A stretch of DNA of 64,000 nucleotides from Yoonia sp035117555 (GTDB lineage Bacteria; Pseudomonadota; Alphaproteobacteria; Rhodobacterales; Rhodobacteraceae), in contig NZ_JAYKPK010000007.1 of the NCBI RefSeq assembly GCF_035117555.1, positions 167,948 through 231,947 of the forward strand. The letters are read 5' to 3'. How positions within the stretch are numbered: position 1 is the first letter of the stretch; the number at the start of each line of letters is the position of its first letter. Both the position numbers and the translations under genes were made by a program. Of the stretch, positions 61,456-64,000 are shown piece by piece. The notes under the pieces were generated by a model, which was not told the DNA's origin, made no database searches, and saw only the letters and a program-made list of their open reading frames with translations.

Positions 61456-61470
61456 TGACTAAATTACTCA
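61456..61470 (+). promoter_or_regulatory. Candidate iron-rhodo (IRO) box upstream of siderophore transport genes
   Basis: TGACTAAATTACTCA matches the TGA-N9-TCA palindrome described for RirA/IscR-type iron control in Rhodobacteraceae and Rhizobiaceae. It lies 16 bp before the binding-protein ATG, overlapping the likely start of the transcript, which suits repression in iron-replete cells. Confidence 0.6.
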
Positions 61471-61486
61471 GAAATGGGACTCCCAC

Positions 61487-62497
61487 ATGCCACTCAAGTC
61501 AACCCTTGCTCTTGGAACTGCTGTGCTGGCGCTTTTTGGCGCACCCCTCTACGCGGACACGACCTATCCCCTGACGATCGAGAACTGCGGCCAGACCGTC
61601 ACCTTCGATCACGCCCCGCAGAACGCCGTGGCCCTTGGCCAGAACAGCGCCGAGATCATGCTGATGCTGGGCCTGGAGGATCGGATGGCGGCCACCGCCT
61701 TCTGGCCGAACGAGGTGCTGCCTGAACTTGCAGACTCGAACGCCCAGGTGGAATTGCTGACCGTCGAGTTTCCGACCCTTGAGTCGGTGCTGTCGAAGCA
61801 GCCTGACTTTGTCGCCGCAATGCTTGTCACGCTTCTGGGACCGGACAGCAAGGTCGCAAAGCGCGAGGATTTCCAAGCACTGGACATTCCCACCTATCTG
61901 TCGCCGAGCGCGTGCTCTGTCACCGAGGTTTCCGGTGATATCTACGGCGCGCGCGCTGATCTCTGGTCCATGGATCAGCTCTATAAGGAGATCGAGGATC
62001 TATCCCGGATCTTCGATGTCGCGGATCGCGGTGAGGCCGTGATCGAGGATCTCAAAGCGCGCGAGGCGGCCCTGCGCGACCGGTTCGAGGATCGCGAGGA
62101 CCTGACCTTCCTGTTCTGGTTCTCCAGCCCGTCGCCGCAAGACGATGCCTATCTGGCCGGAGGCAACGGTCCGTCGAGCTATATCGCGGACCTTCTTGGC
62201 GGCTCGAACGCTATCAAGGCCGAATCCGAATGGCCGACACTCGGATGGGAGGGCATCATGGCGTCGGACCCGACAGTTATCGTCGCGGCGCAGGTGGACC
62301 GCGAGCGCTGGACCCTCGACACGGCCGAGAATAAGATCGCGTTCCTGCAATCCGATCCAATTGTCAGCCAGATGGAGGCGGTCTCGAAAGGTCGCATCGT
62401 CGTGATGCCTGGCGCCGCTACGAATGCCAGCATCCAGACAATATATGGGGCCGAGGAGGTCGCCGAGCAGCTTGAGGCGATCGACCTGTCGCAATGA
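61487..62497 (+). CDS. Iron-siderophore ABC transporter substrate-binding protein
   Basis: A 336-residue periplasmic binding protein of the FepB/FecB class (helical-backbone type). The signal peptide is MPLKSTLALGTAVLALFGAPLYA. Typical elements are the N-terminal YPLTIENCGQTVTFDHAPQ, then VALGQNSAEIMLMLGL and the later WEGIMASDPTVIVAA. GGGA lies upstream of the ATG. It overlaps the permease ATG by four bases. A siderophore or haem-like ligand is likely, but not decided. Confidence 0.9.
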   Translation: MPLKSTLALGTAVLALFGAPLYADTTYPLTIENCGQTVTFDHAPQNAVALGQNSAEIMLMLGLEDRMAATAFWPNEVLPELADSNAQVELLTVEFPTLESVLSKQPDFVAAMLVTLLGPDSKVAKREDFQALDIPTYLSPSACSVTEVSGDIYGARADLWSMDQLYKEIEDLSRIFDVADRGEAVIEDLKAREAALRDRFEDREDLTFLFWFSSPSPQDDAYLAGGNGPSSYIADLLGGSNAIKAESEWPTLGWEGIMASDPTVIVAAQVDRERWTLDTAENKIAFLQSDPIVSQMEAVSKGRIVVMPGAATNASIQTIYGAEEVAEQLEAIDLSQ

Positions 62498-63540
62498 CCG
62501 CAAGCGCCCCCGACGGTAGCGAAGGCAGCATGGTGCGGCTTGCGCTTCTGACACTTGTCTCTGCCGTTGTGCTGGCTTGCGCCATCGCGGTGGCGACTGC
62601 CATCGGCGACTACACGATCGGGTTGGGGACCGTCTTTCTGGCGATCACCAACGGCTTGGGCCTGACCAACGCCACGCTTCCGCCGATCGAGGAAAGCGTT
62701 GTCTGGGATCTGCGGCTCAGCCGTGCGCTGGTTGCAGCACTTGCGGGGGCTGGCCTGGCGCTTTGCGGGGCGATCCTGCAGGCGCTGCTGCGCAACGCGT
62801 TGGCCGAACCGTTCGTCCTTGGCGTGTCGGCTGGTGCCTCGACCGGGGCGGTCTGCGTGATCATTCTCGGTGTCGGCGCAGGCAGCCTGTCGCTGTCGGT
62901 CGGGGCCTTTGCAGGGGCCTTCTCCGCCTTCGGTCTGGTGGCGCTGCTGAGCAACGGGGCGACGAGCGGCCCGAACCATACGATCCTGGCCGGCGTCGCC
63001 GCCTCGCAACTGTTCAACGCGCTGACCTCTTATATCGTAACCACTTCAGGTAACGCCGAACAGGCACGCAATGTCATGTTCTGGCTTCTGGGGAGTTTCG
63101 GCGGCGTGCGCTGGCCCGACTTCCAGCTTCTTCTGGTCGTTGTCTGCCTGGGCCTCACGATCTGCATCCTGATGGCAAGGTCGCTGGATGCCTTCACCTT
63201 CGGGGACGAGGACGCAGCAGCCCTCGGCGTGCCGGTCGCGCGCATCCGCCTGTTGCTGTTCGCGGTTACGGCTCTGATGACAGCGACGATAGTCAGCATG
63301 GTGGGCGCCATCGGGTTCGTCGGCCTGGTCGTTCCCCACGCCGCGCGCTACCTCGTCGGACCGATGCACCTACGGTTGATGCCTGCCTGCGCCGTGATGG
63401 GCGCGGTCTTCATGGTGACCGCCGACATCTTGTCACGGGTGATCGCGACGCAGCAGAAGGTTCCGATCGGGGTCGTCACGGCTCTGGTGGGCGTGCCCTT
63501 CTTTGCCATCATCCTCTACCGCGCAAGGCCGCAGGCATGA
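62494..63540 (+). CDS. FecCD-family iron-siderophore ABC transporter permease
   Basis: A 348-residue inner-membrane protein with about ten hydrophobic helices. FecCD markers are present: DLRLSRALVAALAGAGLALCG, NALAEPFVLGVSAGAS, GAIGFVGLVVPHAARYLVGP. It would act as a homodimer with the ATPase encoded next, whose ATG overlaps its stop as ATGA. Confidence 0.92.
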   Translation: MTASAPDGSEGSMVRLALLTLVSAVVLACAIAVATAIGDYTIGLGTVFLAITNGLGLTNATLPPIEESVVWDLRLSRALVAALAGAGLALCGAILQALLRNALAEPFVLGVSAGASTGAVCVIILGVGAGSLSLSVGAFAGAFSAFGLVALLSNGATSGPNHTILAGVAASQLFNALTSYIVTTSGNAEQARNVMFWLLGSFGGVRWPDFQLLLVVVCLGLTICILMARSLDAFTFGDEDAAALGVPVARIRLLLFAVTALMTATIVSMVGAIGFVGLVVPHAARYLVGPMHLRLMPACAVMGAVFMVTADILSRVIATQQKVPIGVVTALVGVPFFAIILYRARPQA

Positions 63541-63766
63541 GCATCGTCGCGGAAAACCTGCACTGGGGCGTCAAGCGCAAGGCCATCCTGTCAGACGTGT
63601 CCCTGACCGCAGCACCGGGCGAAACTCTGGGCCTGATCGGTCCCAACGGTTCGGGCAAGTCGTCGCTGCTGCGGCTGTTGGCGGGGCTGCGAAAACCACA
63701 ATCGGGGCGGGTGGAGATCAATGACCGGGACATCGCGCAGGTGCCGCGTCGCGCATTGTCCCGGCA
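63537..63766 (+). pseudogene. Iron-siderophore ABC transporter ATP-binding protein, truncated at about residue 77
   Basis: Reads as a FecE/FhuC ATPase through Walker A (LIGPNGSGKSSLLRLLAGL), then EINDRDIAQVPRRALSRQ, and stops matching at about 63766. The Q-loop, LSGGE signature and Walker B are missing. The open frame ends five codons later (TGA 63783-63785). Past the break the DNA encodes a piece of SecD in another frame. Unless another ATPase is used, this importer is not functional. Confidence 0.85.
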
Positions 63767-63922
63767 GGTGAGAACCGCATCCTGATACAGGTGCCCGGTA
63801 TCGGATCCGCGTCCGAGTTAAAGGAACTGATCGGCACAACAGCGCGGCTCACATTTCATCCAGTCATCGGTCGGGCTGCCGCTGACGCAGCGGTGCCGGA
63901 ACCGGGCACATTGATCCTGCCG
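63767..63922 (+). pseudogene. secD: SecD protein fragment
   Basis: About 52 codons reading GENRILIQVPGIGSASELKE, then LIGTTARLTFHPV and EPGTLILP. These match the first periplasmic region of the protein-export subunit SecD (usually GE.RILIQVPG...LK..LG.TA.LTF). No start codon, membrane helix or downstream part is present. The fragment has been captured between the broken iron-transport ATPase and the next sequence. Confidence 0.75.
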
Positions 63923-63926
63923 TTTC

Positions 63927-64000
63927 CCAAGTCTGGACCTATCGCACCCCGCGCATGCGGCTGCTGATCTGGGGTGGCTGGCTCGCCTTGGTCGCGCTCT
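63927..64000 (+). other. Start of unidentified membrane protein (runs off window)
   Basis: After the SecD fragment an open frame reads VSQVWTYRTPRMRLLIWGG, then WLALVAL to the window edge, with an ATG at 63955. The hydrophobic run suggests the N-terminal helix of a membrane protein, possibly an ABC permease, but the product cannot be named from 25 codons. Confidence 0.35.

Noticed and set aside
1..64000. tRNA, rRNA, CRISPR arrays, riboswitches
   Set aside because: No cloverleaf with TTCRA arm, no repeat-spacer pattern and no known riboswitch core was seen by eye; a covariance-model scan would be needed to exclude small RNAs.

Overview
The window is GC-rich DNA from an alphaproteobacterium, most likely a Rhodobacteraceae (Roseobacter-group) species. 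The evidence is the gene neighbourhoods: a DUF6352/DUF6505/4Fe-4S formate-dehydrogenase accessory cluster next to a tungstate transporter, a SmoS-type sorbitol dehydrogenase followed by a mannitol dehydrogenase, PstC and PstA proteins with long N-terminal extensions, and a TGA-N9-TCA iron-rhodo box. No rRNA, tRNA or CRISPR was recognised.

Layout. 0-5.7 kb: formate-dehydrogenase accessory genes and tungstate ABC transporter (tupABC). 6-9.1 kb: small lipoprotein and TRAP transporter (dctPQM). 9.4-16.9 kb: MarR regulator, complete peptide ABC transporter with fused ATPases, and M14 peptidase. 17-20 kb: orphan ParB and periplasmic gamma-glutamyltransferase. 20.1-26 kb: minus-strand operon with a DevBCA-type ABC exporter, TolC-like lipoprotein and two-component pair. 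26.4-27.6 kb: DegT/DnrJ aminotransferase. 27.7-34.5 kb: pstS-pstC-pstA' joined in frame to the 3' part of a polyol ABC ATPase gene (smoK), followed by smoS and mtlK. 34.6-38.3 kb: IS remnant, CorA, a broken cyclic-glucan synthase and a broken FAD/NAD(P) protein. 38.7-55.2 kb: twelve-gene alginate-type biosynthesis operon (algD-8-44-A-G-I-J-sel1-X-F-K-L order) preceded by a LuxR-type regulator. 55.4-55.9 kb: IS481 and IS3 remnants. 56-59.2 kb: divergent PepSY-like gene and PhoPQ-like system. 59.2-61.3 kb: recombinase and IS110 remnants, a YciE-like gene, a 59-aa zinc-ribbon-like gene. 61.4-64 kb: iron-siderophore ABC genes ending in a truncated ATPase fused to a SecD fragment and then to unidentified sequence.

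Two themes stand out. (1) The alginate-type operon keeps the catalytic motifs for precursor synthesis, polymerisation and acetylation, but its AlgG and AlgL proteins lack the catalytic motifs of their families and its Alg44 lacks the c-di-GMP-binding signature of PilZ. It may therefore make an acetylated, largely non-epimerised polymannuronate under transcriptional rather than c-di-GMP control. (2) Several abrupt non-homologous junctions occur (PstA/SmoK, NdvB internal deletion, NdvB/FAD protein, FecE/SecD, SecD/unknown). They suggest either a genome undergoing illegitimate recombination or assembly chimerism. The PstA/SmoK joint would place two polyol dehydrogenases behind a phosphate-starvation promoter.
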